From: Flavobacteriales bacterium
GTDB lineage: Bacteria > Bacteroidota > Bacteroidia > Flavobacteriales_D > Crocinitomicaceae
Reading direction: 5' to 3'
Length of the DNA stretch: 64,000 bases
Assembly: GCA_015665275.1 (NCBI GenBank)
Contig: JADFAL010000030.1
Location: 38,125-102,124, forward strand
Part shown: positions 53,369 through 62,150 of the stretch, in pieces
Numbering within the stretch: position 1 is the first letter of the stretch
Layout of the letters: every line of letters begins with the position of its first letter
Position numbers and translations under genes: made by a program
Notes under the pieces: generated by a model
The model's database searches: none
What the model saw: the letters and a program-made list of their open reading frames with translations, nothing else
Told to the model about the DNA's origin: nothing

Positions 53369-55720
53369 ATGAAAAAACTCTTACTCCTTGCAGCGATTCT
53401 TATGGGAACGACTGTTTACTCTCAGAATTACTCCAAAGTAAAGATCTATACCGACGCTGCCGGATTAACCGAATTGGCAGAAATGGGATTGGCCGTAGAT
53501 CACGGATATTGGAAAAGCAATACCTTTTTTATTGGTGATTTTTCCGATGTAGATATCGAAGCATTGAAGGGAAGTGCCTTCGAATATGAGATTGTTATAG
53601 AAGACGTAAAAGAATATTACGCTTCTATTAATACGCTCGCTGCAAAAAAGAATACGGTCTGTGATCCAGCTGCTTCAGGCGGAGGACCGGTTGTGGAAAC
53701 TCCGGTGAATTTTGAAATGAATTCGAGCTATGCAGGGTTTTACAAGTATCAAGATATGTTAGATGCGCTCGATTCAATGTTAGTAATGTATCCAAATTTG
53801 ATCACGGCAAAATCGGCAATTCCAACAGGACAAACACATGAAGGGCGTGATGTTTTTTATGTAAAGATTTCAGACAACCCGTCAATGACAGATGATGCAA
53901 CAGAGCCGAATGTATTGTATTCTTCCATTCATCATGCTCGTGAGCCAATGAGTATGTCAGAAACGATTTTCTACATGTGGTATTTATTGGAGAATTACGC
54001 AACCAATCCTGAAATTCAGTATATCGTTGATAACACAGAAATGTACTTTGTGCCATGTATCAATCCTGATGGTTACTTGCATAACGAAGCAAACGATCCT
54101 TCTGGATTTGGAATGCACCGTAAGAATAAAGCACCTGTTGGATCGAGCAACCCGGGTGTGGATTTGAACCGAAATTACTCGTACGGATGGAACACAACTG
54201 GAGTTAGTACGGATGTAAATAGTGATGTCTATCCAGGAACTTCTGCGTTTTCTGAGCCAGAAACCCAAGCAATGAAATGGATGGTCGAAACGTACCATTT
54301 CAAAACAGGAATGAACGCGCATTCGCATGGAGGCTTGATGTTATTCCCAGTTGGAACGACTTCCAACGAATTTGCAGATCATCATGATTATTTCCAAGAT
54401 TTAGGGAATCATATGGCTAAGTATAATGGTTACTCGGCTATTAAGTCTTCTGGATTGTATCCAGCGTCTGGAGATTCTGACGACTACATGTATAAAGACA
54501 GTATTGGAGTAAATGGGAAAGACACGGTGTTCGTAATGACCCCAGAAACGGGAACGGCTTTTTGGCCAGCACAGAACGAGGTAGTTCCAACATGCGCAGG
54601 AATGGTTTGGCCAAACCTACGTATGGCTCATGTAACGCACAGATACCTCAGTACAAAAGAAACGGATGAAGCATTAATCGGCTCTAATTCTGGCTATTTT
54701 CATCATGAAGTGCAGCGATTAGGATTTGAAGCAGGAGCAGTGGATGTATTGATCAATCCAATTCAGAATATACAGACAGTAGGAGCAGCAGTTTCTCATG
54801 ATATAGGATGGCACACAATTAATGATGATAGCATCTCATTTGTTCTCGATCCAGCTATTAATTTTGGTGATGAGCTGATCTACGAATTGATTACTGATTA
54901 TGGTGCATGGCAGCACCGAGATACAATTACGAAGATTTATGATCAATGGGTTGTATTGGCAAGTGATAATGGTTCGAACACGGCAAACTGGACAGGAACA
55001 TGGGGGCTTACTACTGACGAGGCGTATTCTCCGTTGACAAGTTTTACAGAAAGTGATGGATCGAATTACGGTGATGATGACAACAAAACGTACACGTACA
55101 ACTCAACAATCGATCTGACTTGGGCGAATGATGGGATGGTTACTTTCTATGCAAAATGGTCTATTGAAGCGGATTATGATTATTGTCAATTCCAGATTTC
55201 TACGGATGGCGGAAACTCATGGGAAGGTCAATGTGGATTGTACACCGTGGAAGGAAGCAGTACTCCTTGGAATGGAAGTGTTCAACCAGATGGAGAGCCT
55301 GTTTGGGAGGCTTCATCGGATTGGGTGCAAGAACAAATCAGTCTGAGCGATTATCTTGGGCAAACGATTCAAATGCGTTTCCAATTCGAGTCGGATGGAG
55401 GGGTATCGGATGACGGGTTTTATTTTGATGATTTTGAAGTTCTTGTAGAAGCACCGGTTGCTTTAGAAGAATTAAACGGATTAGAATTGGTGGCAGCACC
55501 GAACCCAGCAGACGCTTCGTTGATTATCAGTGCAGCAAATCCATTCTCAGGAACGTTGATGTTATTTGATCAATCAGGAAAAGTGGTTTATGAGCACGCA
55601 ATTGATGGCGAAGTGAAGCAAATTGAAGTGCCGACTGCAAATCTTCCGGAAGGAATTTATGTGGCGCGGATCGCGGATCGTTTTTCCGTTCAGCCGGTGA
55701 AGGTTGTAGTGATGCATTAA
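53369..55720 (+). CDS. T9SS-secreted M14 zinc carboxypeptidase
   Basis: 783 residues. Signal peptide MKKLLLLAAILMGTTVYSQ, propeptide to about 100, then M14 catalytic domain: HxxE zinc site in YSSIHHAREPMSMSE, third ligand in MNAHSHGG, substrate-binding PGVDLNRNYSYGW and catalytic Glu in FVMTPETGT. A MAM/jelly-roll-like domain with YCQFQISTDGGNSW and a YFDDFEV strand follows at about 540-690, then a type A T9SS sorting domain (AAPNPADASLIISAANPF ... LPEGIYVARIADRFSVQ). Expected at the cell surface or secreted as a digestive peptidase. Confidence 0.95.
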   Translation: MKKLLLLAAILMGTTVYSQNYSKVKIYTDAAGLTELAEMGLAVDHGYWKSNTFFIGDFSDVDIEALKGSAFEYEIVIEDVKEYYASINTLAAKKNTVCDPAASGGGPVVETPVNFEMNSSYAGFYKYQDMLDALDSMLVMYPNLITAKSAIPTGQTHEGRDVFYVKISDNPSMTDDATEPNVLYSSIHHAREPMSMSETIFYMWYLLENYATNPEIQYIVDNTEMYFVPCINPDGYLHNEANDPSGFGMHRKNKAPVGSSNPGVDLNRNYSYGWNTTGVSTDVNSDVYPGTSAFSEPETQAMKWMVETYHFKTGMNAHSHGGLMLFPVGTTSNEFADHHDYFQDLGNHMAKYNGYSAIKSSGLYPASGDSDDYMYKDSIGVNGKDTVFVMTPETGTAFWPAQNEVVPTCAGMVWPNLRMAHVTHRYLSTKETDEALIGSNSGYFHHEVQRLGFEAGAVDVLINPIQNIQTVGAAVSHDIGWHTINDDSISFVLDPAINFGDELIYELITDYGAWQHRDTITKIYDQWVVLASDNGSNTANWTGTWGLTTDEAYSPLTSFTESDGSNYGDDDNKTYTYNSTIDLTWANDGMVTFYAKWSIEADYDYCQFQISTDGGNSWEGQCGLYTVEGSSTPWNGSVQPDGEPVWEASSDWVQEQISLSDYLGQTIQMRFQFESDGGVSDDGFYFDDFEVLVEAPVALEELNGLELVAAPNPADASLIISAANPFSGTLMLFDQSGKVVYEHAIDGEVKQIEVPTANLPEGIYVARIADRFSVQPVKVVVMH

Positions 55721-55755
55721 TTTGTGGAATGTTCAGTGGGATGCATCTCACTTGC

Positions 55756-56226
55756 ATGAAAGCAACTTTTTTACTTTTACTTCTTTTCGTTTCAAGCACT
55801 CTAACAGCTCAAGAAAAAGGGTGTTATCGCTACACTTGTGCTGTTCCAAAGGAAGAACCGACGGTTATTGAGGATTCCTTGCCTTCAATAGGATTACCAA
55901 TAGTAAGGATTAATCCGGCAATCATTCGTGCTGAATGGCGCGATGAAAAGTTAGTAATCAAACCGTTTAGACGATTTAAAATTGAAGGAAGTGGTCTGAT
56001 AACGACTTATGGGCTAAATACCGATAATCCCACAATTTATGGACGCTACAAAAAGAAAGGGGGTACCTTGATTTTAAGGTGTAAAAAGTCGATTCAACAC
56101 TTCAATAAAATGGCACCAAAGCAAAGAGTGAAAGTTAAAATGGACAAGGTTTACCGGTATGTTATCGCTGAAGGTAAATTGGAAACTTCGGAATTCTGTT
56201 ACTGGTATAAATTGAAGGATCAATAA
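55756..56226 (+). CDS. hypothetical secreted protein
   Basis: 156 residues from ATG 55756 (MKATFLLLLLFVSSTLTAQEK), a clean signal peptide; upstream in-frame ATGs at 55729 and 55741 would disturb it. Mature region begins with CYRYTCAVP and contains beta-rich segments (IIRAEWRDEKLVIKPFRRF, KVYRYVIAEGKLETSEFCYWYKL). No known family. 36 bp after the carboxypeptidase stop, possibly cotranscribed. Its 3' end overlaps the convergent small ORF by 7 bp. Confidence 0.68.
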   Translation: MKATFLLLLLFVSSTLTAQEKGCYRYTCAVPKEEPTVIEDSLPSIGLPIVRINPAIIRAEWRDEKLVIKPFRRFKIEGSGLITTYGLNTDNPTIYGRYKKKGGTLILRCKKSIQHFNKMAPKQRVKVKMDKVYRYVIAEGKLETSEFCYWYKLKDQ

Positions 56227-56459
56227 TCGCTTGCATCGCCGCAAGGATTCTTTTCTCGATCAATCCCACACGATTCAACCCGTTTGTAAGATTGCTTTCT
56301 TTGCTCTTGTCGAGCGCTGTGCATCAGACTGTTGATTTGTGCTTTGGTAAAAGGACGACCATGAGCATTCAAGAAACCTTTGTCGGAAAGATAAACCCCA
56401 AGATCTTTTGGGAGATCGGGGACTAATAAATGCTGAATTATGGCTCGTTCCTGAATCAT
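56220..56459 (-). CDS. small hypothetical protein with recombinase-like helix-turn-helix
   Basis: 79 residues. The segment LSDKGFLNAHGRPFTKAQINSL resembles the DNA-binding turn of serine recombinases and resolvases (GxxNxxGKPFT pattern). Two Cys residues (SCGIDREKNPCGD) occur near the end. Lies 29 bp downstream of miaE on the same strand, so possibly cotranscribed. Homology is weak; may be a short conserved protein rather than a remnant. Confidence 0.5.
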   Translation of the reverse strand: MIQERAIIQHLLVPDLPKDLGVYLSDKGFLNAHGRPFTKAQINSLMHSARQEQRKQSYKRVESCGIDREKNPCGDASDY

Positions 56460-56488
56460 ATCGCTTAGACGAAAGAAAAGTGAATTCC

Positions 56489-57091
56489 TTAACCGTGCAT
56501 GGTTTCGCCCTTTCCGTATTTCTCCATTAATGTTGCTTCGAAATCTAGAAATTCTTGCCAGCGGGCTTCAACGTCTATGTCTTCTCCGTATTTTCTAGCG
56601 AAATTCAAAAAGGTGGTGTAATGACGTGCCTCGCTTTCCATTAAGCTTCGATAAAACTCGCGTAAATCATCGTCGTTGATTTCCTCAGACAAAATTCGAA
56701 ATCGTTCACAGCTTCTAGCCTCAATCATGGCAGCGAACATCATTTGATTTACAAATCGGTTAGTGAATTGTTTGTCAAGAGGCCCACCTGAATTCTTGGA
56801 TTTCAGAAACTTGGCCAAATCATTCACATAAGGATCTTTACGTTCGAACCCAAGTTTCAATCCACGTTCTATCATCTTTTCATGCACCATTCCGAAATGC
56901 TCCATTTCTTCTTGTGCAATCGCTGTCATTGCTTGAACCAAATCAGGATAACATGAATACTTCACAATCACGGAAATCGCATTGCTTGCAGCCTTTTGCT
57001 CGCAATAGGCGTGATCGGTAAGAATCTCCTCGATGTTTTTTTCTACGATGTTTACCCAGCGCGGGTCCGTTGGAAGTTTCAATCCTAACAT
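56489..57091 (-). CDS. miaE: tRNA-(ms2io6A37) hydroxylase MiaE
   Basis: 200 residues; ferritin-like di-iron monooxygenase acting on tRNA position 37. Iron ligands visible as Glu/His in ILTDHAYCEQKAASNA, AQEEMEHFGMVHEKM, IEARSCERFRIL and ESEARHYTTFLNFA. Length and motifs are typical. Divergent from the phosphatase gene by 72 bp. Confidence 0.92.
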   Translation of the reverse strand: MLGLKLPTDPRWVNIVEKNIEEILTDHAYCEQKAASNAISVIVKYSCYPDLVQAMTAIAQEEMEHFGMVHEKMIERGLKLGFERKDPYVNDLAKFLKSKNSGGPLDKQFTNRFVNQMMFAAMIEARSCERFRILSEEINDDDLREFYRSLMESEARHYTTFLNFARKYGEDIDVEARWQEFLDFEATLMEKYGKGETMHG

Positions 57092-57151
57092 GTTACTGAT
57101 TTTAACGCAAAGTTAATGCTATCTATGGGTTCGTGCGAGCATTTAATTCAA

Positions 57152-57159
57152 TATTTTTG
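57152..57159 (+). promoter_or_regulatory. candidate -7 element very close to the phosphatase start
   Basis: TATTTTTG fits TAnnTTTG but ends 4 bp before the chosen ATG (57164), so transcription would begin at or near the start codon. No clear TTG at -33. Either a leaderless message or a chance match. Confidence 0.35.
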
Positions 57160-57163
57160 GATC

Positions 57164-58819
57164 ATGAAATTACAGAAGTTTATTCTAGTCCTTGCTTTGA
57201 CAATCAGCGGTTTTGGTGTTTCAGCGCAGCAATCCGAAGCACCGAAATTGGTTGTAGGAATTGTCGTTGATCAAATGTGTTATGAGTATCTCTATCGATA
57301 CGAAGAGCGCTACAGCAAGAAAGGATTGAAGCTTTTGATGAACAAAGGAACCAATTGTAGGAATACGAATTACAATTATGTTCCTACGTATACCGGACCG
57401 GGACACGCATCGATATATTCTGGAACAACGCCAAGCAATCATGGCATTGTTGCTAACGACTGGTGGGATCGAGATTTGAAACGGAGCATTAATTGCGTCG
57501 AGGATACAACGCAAAGCACGGTTGGATCCTTGAGCAGTGCAGGGCTGTGTTCACCACAAAACTTGAAAGCCAATACGATCACCGATCAATTGAAACTTAC
57601 TTATCCAGATGCTAAAGTAATTTCAATGTCAATTAAAAATCGTGGTGCAATTCTACCAGGTGGACATTTGTCTGATGGTTCGTATTGGTACGATTTCAGC
57701 AATGGAAACTTCATCACAAGTACCTTCTTTAAGGACGAATTACCGAGTTGGGTGAGCGATTTCAATGCACAGAATCAGGATGAAATGTATATGTTGGGAA
57801 CGTGGAATACACTGTATCCAATTGAAACTTATACAGCAAGCGGTCCGGATGATTCACCCTATGAACATTTATTGCCGGGTAAAACAACACCAACCTTCCC
57901 ATACGATTTGAAAGGGATGGTAGAAAGCGATACCAACGTCTCGGCTTCGGGACTGTTTCCTTACACGCCCTATGCTAACAATTTCCTTACGGATTTTGCC
58001 TTAGCTGGAATGCGCAACGAAGGATTAGGGCAAGACGATCAGACAGATATGTTGTGTATCAGTTACTCCTCGCCAGATATGATTGGTCACGCATTTGGGC
58101 CTTATTCAGTCGAAATTGAAGATACTTATTTACGATTGGATCAGGATATCGAGAGATTGATTGCCGCTTTGGACAAGGAAGTAGGGAAGGGGGAATATGT
58201 TGTTTTCCTGACAGCAGATCACGCTGTTGTTCCGGTTCCTCAGTTGTTGGTAGATCATAATTTGCCTGGAGGCTACTTCTTTCAGGATACCAATTTCGTA
58301 ATTTTGGAAAATGACATGGTCGAGCAATACGGGCAGAATTTCGTTGACGATTACGACAATTTGAACATCTATTTGGATCATGATTCGATTGAAATTTCGG
58401 GCTACGATTATGACGATGTGCTGGACTTTATTCTAAATCGAGTGCGAAAATGGGACGGAGTAAAACGTGTTTTCACAGGACATCAGTTGTACAATGCAAA
58501 TGTTGACGATCCTTGGTTGAACATGGTGCGAAACGGTTATCATCATGCAGAAAGTGGAGATATCATTATTACGCTAGAACCTGGATATTTGCCTAAATCG
58601 AAGGATAGCGAAAGTTCTAGAAAAGGAACGTCTCATGGTTCGGCGTATAGTTATGATACGCACGTTCCTTTATTATGGTATGGAGCAGGCATTCCAAGAC
58701 AAGAAATCTTCCGACCGATTCAAATAACGGATATCACGGCAACGTTAACGCACATTATGTATTTGCAACAAGTGAACGCATTGACGGGGGAACCAATTGA
58801 AGAACTATTAGAAGATTAA
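57164..58819 (+). CDS. PafA-like alkaline phosphatase family protein
   Basis: 551 residues from ATG 57164 (MKLQKFILVLALTISGFG, signal ends SAQQ); an upstream in-frame start at 57116 does not improve it. Catalytic signatures: VVDQMCYEYLYRYEERY (metal Asp), NYNYVPTYTGPGHASIYSGTTPSNHG with the nucleophile Thr, and FLTADHAVVPVPQ and GTSHGSAYSYDTHVPLLWYG for metal His/Asp. This is the Ca/Zn-independent-of-phosphate PafA group in Bacteroidota, which hydrolyses phosphomonoesters in the periplasm. The assignment PafA versus a related phosphodiesterase is by similarity only. Its 3' end overlaps tilS by 4 bp, convergent. Confidence 0.9.
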   Translation: MKLQKFILVLALTISGFGVSAQQSEAPKLVVGIVVDQMCYEYLYRYEERYSKKGLKLLMNKGTNCRNTNYNYVPTYTGPGHASIYSGTTPSNHGIVANDWWDRDLKRSINCVEDTTQSTVGSLSSAGLCSPQNLKANTITDQLKLTYPDAKVISMSIKNRGAILPGGHLSDGSYWYDFSNGNFITSTFFKDELPSWVSDFNAQNQDEMYMLGTWNTLYPIETYTASGPDDSPYEHLLPGKTTPTFPYDLKGMVESDTNVSASGLFPYTPYANNFLTDFALAGMRNEGLGQDDQTDMLCISYSSPDMIGHAFGPYSVEIEDTYLRLDQDIERLIAALDKEVGKGEYVVFLTADHAVVPVPQLLVDHNLPGGYFFQDTNFVILENDMVEQYGQNFVDDYDNLNIYLDHDSIEISGYDYDDVLDFILNRVRKWDGVKRVFTGHQLYNANVDDPWLNMVRNGYHHAESGDIIITLEPGYLPKSKDSESSRKGTSHGSAYSYDTHVPLLWYGAGIPRQEIFRPIQITDITATLTHIMYLQQVNALTGEPIEELLED

Positions 58820-60081
58820 TCCACGCTGATTTTTACAATTTTCTTGCTCTTGTTTGAGGCAATAGCCATTCGCGAAACACATAAATTTGGCACCCAAAGA
58901 ACGTGTTGCTCGTCAACAAGAATTTGCACCATTTGCTTCTCTCGACTCGTCAATTTTGCATCCGAAATAACGTCTGATACAAGTCTTGATCCCGTCATTC
59001 CAATCGGATGAATTCGGTCGCCAGTTTGAATAGGACGAAATCTTAGCTCACCGGAAACTCTATTCGAATCGACATAAATACATTGCTTATCAAAGAAATC
59101 TGGAAGTGATTTCACATCCGTTTTTACAAACGAAACGGGTTTCGATTCTTCGCCCTGAACGAAAGCGTATGAGTCACCGTCAAATACCAGTCGATTTCCG
59201 AAATTTGACATTGGATTCTTCCAGGAAATTCCAGTTCCCTTGTGCGAAAGCTTTCTCCAAGTCTCTAGCATGCCAATTGGCACTCCAAGCTGGCGACATA
59301 ACTCTACTTGTTCGAAATCGTCAAGTGCTTCGAAGGTAGTAACGGGCAAAATACGAAAGGTTTCTATTTCTTCAATTAACTCGCTAATTTTGACATGCAT
59401 TTCCCATTGTCTTCGTTGGAACTCTTTAGTGAGCGTGTAAACAGCCTCGTCGAGCCCTGGAATTTCCTTTCTTAATTCTGGTAGTACAACGTTTCTCCAT
59501 TCGTTCCGTGTGTACTTGAGACTTTGATTGCTCGAGTCTTCCCGCCAGGAAATGTTGTTCTCGAGTGCATAAGCTTCTATTTGCTTTTTCGAAATAGCTA
59601 GGAGAGGTCGTAATTTGTGCGCACTTGCTTCTTCCATTCCAGCCAATCCCAACACGCCAGAATTCCGCGCGAGATTCATAAAAAAAGTTTCCGTTTGATC
59701 CTCTTTGTGGTGTCCCAGAAGGACAAATGATGCATGAGGTGCCTTTTTATCCGATCGGATTTCCTCAAAGAAATCATAGCGATGATATCGTGCGATTTGC
59801 TGTAGATTACCACTATCTTTTAACTCTTCCTTTAAATTCACACGTTTCACATGAATGGGAATGCGCATTTCTTTGGCTAGCTTCTCTATAAATTGTTGAT
59901 CGCCTTCCGATTCTTCACCTCGGAGTTGATAATTTACATGCGCAATTTCAACAGGATATGGCAGCTTTTTGCAAATATGAAGGAGCACTGTAGAGTCCAA
60001 TCCACCGCTGCATGCAACGACCAATCGCTTCGGTTGATGCAATTTTAAGAAGTCAGAGATATGTTTTACCAGATCAACCAT
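58816..60081 (-). CDS. tilS: tRNA(Ile)-lysidine synthase
   Basis: 421 residues; modifies C34 of tRNA-Ile2 to lysidine. PP-loop LVVACSGGLDSTVLLHI near residues 20-36, then HVNYQLRGEESEGDQQF, LGHHKEDQTETFFMNLARNSGVLGL and the C-terminal TilS domain (VSGELRFRPIQTGDRIHPIGMTG). Starts within the end of pabB (8 bp overlap). The tilS-pabB pairing is usual in Bacteroidota. Confidence 0.95.
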   Translation of the reverse strand: MVDLVKHISDFLKLHQPKRLVVACSGGLDSTVLLHICKKLPYPVEIAHVNYQLRGEESEGDQQFIEKLAKEMRIPIHVKRVNLKEELKDSGNLQQIARYHRYDFFEEIRSDKKAPHASFVLLGHHKEDQTETFFMNLARNSGVLGLAGMEEASAHKLRPLLAISKKQIEAYALENNISWREDSSNQSLKYTRNEWRNVVLPELRKEIPGLDEAVYTLTKEFQRRQWEMHVKISELIEEIETFRILPVTTFEALDDFEQVELCRQLGVPIGMLETWRKLSHKGTGISWKNPMSNFGNRLVFDGDSYAFVQGEESKPVSFVKTDVKSLPDFFDKQCIYVDSNRVSGELRFRPIQTGDRIHPIGMTGSRLVSDVISDAKLTSREKQMVQILVDEQHVLWVPNLCVSRMAIASNKSKKIVKISVD

Positions 60082-61273
60082 GATGCATGCGGTCCAAAAT
60101 CGTTTTCACCTTTGTATTGCATTCCTCGTATTCGGCTTCAGGATCGGATTGAATGGTAATCGCACCCCCAACGGAACACGACAAGTATTTCTTTTTCTGA
60201 TTGTAGATCAAGCTTCGGATGACTACGTTCAAATCGAAGTCTCCGTTTGGAGCGATGTATCCGATGGAACCAGAATACCATCCACGTTGAAAAGATTCGT
60301 GTTCTTCAATTAATGATACCGCACTTCGTTTGGGCGCTCCTGTCATAGAGCCCATTGGGAAGGTCGCCTTCAAAATGTCAAGGAAATTAGCATCTTCCCG
60401 GATTTCGCAGGAAACGGTTGAAATCAACTGATGTACCGTATTGAAGGAATAAACGCCAAACAACTCATCCACTTTAACTGATGATGTTTGCGCCAATCGC
60501 GATAAATCGTTACGAACTAGATCAACAATCATGACGTTTTCCGCACGCTCTTTCGGGTCATGCAACAATTCATTTTTCAATCTTTCATCTTCAACTGGAT
60601 CAGCGCTCCGTTTTCGTGTTCCTTTAATCGGCTGCGAAATAAGTTTCGGCCCTACCTTCTTTATAAATCGCTCAGGACTTCCGCTTAGAATACGAAATTC
60701 ATCAAAGTTGAAAAATGCCGAAAATGGAGCTTCAGTGATATTGTTCAATCGGAAGTAAGCTGCTTCTGGATCTTCCATTTGGAAATTGTCGTCATAGAAT
60801 TCCTGACAGAAGTTCACTTCGTAGATGTTGCCGTATTGAATCTCCTTCCGAAGGGCGCCCAATGTTTTAAAGTATTGTTCTTTGGAAATTCGTGCTTTCA
60901 CGTTCGCGTTCCAGGTGAAATCTGAATCTTGCTTTGCGAAAAATGCCTCAATCATGGATTCGACTTTCGCGGTTTTTTGTCCTTGCTCAATACTCAGCAA
61001 TTCATTTTCTTGAATTTTTGCCACTATTTCTGGAATCCAAAGAAATGCCAAAGGAAGTCCCATGTTTTCCGGATTGTTTGATTCAGAATCAAGAAAAGAG
61101 GTCTTCAGATCATAACTTAATCCAAGGAAAATATAATTGCCTGCGTGTTCATCCACGAATGATTGAATTCGATCCACATCGGACGCATTATCAATTATAA
61201 GTCGATCGGTTTCACCAAGAGCCAGCAGCGAGCTCCCATCATTACTGTTAAGATATGCCAGCGTTGACTTCAC
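60074..61273 (-). CDS. pabB: aminodeoxychorismate synthase component I (PabB-type)
   Basis: 399 residues, chorismate-binding enzyme. Motifs: KEQYFKTLGALRKEIQYGNIYEVN, QPIKGTRKRSADPVEDERL, VMIVDLVRNDLSRLAQ, PMGSMTGAPKRSAVSLIEE, and GGAITIQSDPEAEYEECNTK. The Lys in PIKGTRKR points to PabB (folate), not TrpE, although the two are hard to separate. Supplies 4-amino-4-deoxychorismate for folate, matching folK in this window. No pabA or trp genes are adjacent. Followed by tilS. Confidence 0.88.
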   Translation of the reverse strand: MKSTLAYLNSNDGSSLLALGETDRLIIDNASDVDRIQSFVDEHAGNYIFLGLSYDLKTSFLDSESNNPENMGLPLAFLWIPEIVAKIQENELLSIEQGQKTAKVESMIEAFFAKQDSDFTWNANVKARISKEQYFKTLGALRKEIQYGNIYEVNFCQEFYDDNFQMEDPEAAYFRLNNITEAPFSAFFNFDEFRILSGSPERFIKKVGPKLISQPIKGTRKRSADPVEDERLKNELLHDPKERAENVMIVDLVRNDLSRLAQTSSVKVDELFGVYSFNTVHQLISTVSCEIREDANFLDILKATFPMGSMTGAPKRSAVSLIEEHESFQRGWYSGSIGYIAPNGDFDLNVVIRSLIYNQKKKYLSCSVGGAITIQSDPEAEYEECNTKVKTILDRMHHG

Positions 61274-61558
61274 GCTGTAAATTTAAGCTTATTTTACGGG
61301 TAACGATTCTTCGTATTCGAAGCTTTCCACTAGCATTTTTGCAATTATTTCAGAAGACTCCCAAAACGCGTCAGGAATTTGAATATGCCGCTGTTTCACC
61401 TATCCGCTGCGACAATGTTTCAATGGTACTATGCCAACCATAACAATCCCTTCTTCGAACTTGTGAAATTCACAACTCCCAAAGCTGCTCTTGCTCACTT
61501 TCGTTGTGGTCATAACTCAATCAGACCTAATTTTACCCATGAATTTAAATCGAAGGTT

Positions 61559-62110
61559 ATGAAGAATTTAATATACACTTTAGCAGCAGTACTTTTCACT
61601 ACCATTTGTTTCGGTCAGAACGAAGAATGGGATGATTATTTCATGCCTGGAGCAGGGTACAAAATGTTTGTTCCAAAAAACCGATCGGACTTAGGAACCT
61701 ACCATGGTTTTACTACCGAGTTTGTTATTTATGCACGTGCCAAAGGGTCCGATTCTAAGTATTGGAGTGGACCAGGAAGAATAAAAACCTATGGGAATTT
61801 GAGTATTATGGGGAGTGACAATGCTGTAGCACGGGACATCTTTTTTGTGAATGCCGGATTGAACTTATCCTTTGAATCAAATATCAAGCGTAAGTTTTTA
61901 ATTCCTTATTTCGGATTAGAAATGGGTGGTTTGTTCCAGCGTGATTTCTCATCTATGCATTTCACGCCCGTAGCTGGAATTCAGTTGCTTTCAACGAAAA
62001 GAGTTATTTGGAGTGTGCAAGGTGGATATTTGTACACCACGAAACGATTTGATGAATACAGCGGGTATTCTTTTTCTTCTACATTGAACATTCTTCTTTG
62101 GAATGATTGA
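61559..62110 (+). CDS. putative outer-membrane beta-barrel protein
   Basis: 183 residues from ATG 61559 (MKNLIYTLAAVLFTTICFGQ), a clear signal peptide; a longer reading from 61379 has no coding character. Amphipathic beta-strand pattern (MFVPKNRSDLGTYHGFTTEFVIYA, PYFGLEMGGLFQRDFS, VIWSVQGGYLYTTKRF) with aromatic ends suggests an 8-stranded barrel of the OmpW/porin-like type. The 285 bp upstream (61274-61558) contain no other gene. Function unknown. Confidence 0.75.
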   Translation: MKNLIYTLAAVLFTTICFGQNEEWDDYFMPGAGYKMFVPKNRSDLGTYHGFTTEFVIYARAKGSDSKYWSGPGRIKTYGNLSIMGSDNAVARDIFFVNAGLNLSFESNIKRKFLIPYFGLEMGGLFQRDFSSMHFTPVAGIQLLSTKRVIWSVQGGYLYTTKRFDEYSGYSFSSTLNILLWND

Positions 62111-62150
62111 TCGTAGGATTTGTACTTTAGTGATTCTCTGTAAATAATAC

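Noticed and set aside
60074..61273. Anthranilate synthase TrpE
   Set aside because: The PIKGTRKR motif and tilS neighbour favour PabB, and no other trp gene is present; the alternative is kept as a minor possibility.
61379..61558. Sixty-residue extension before the barrel protein
   Set aside because: It lacks coding character and would bury the clear signal peptide at 61559.
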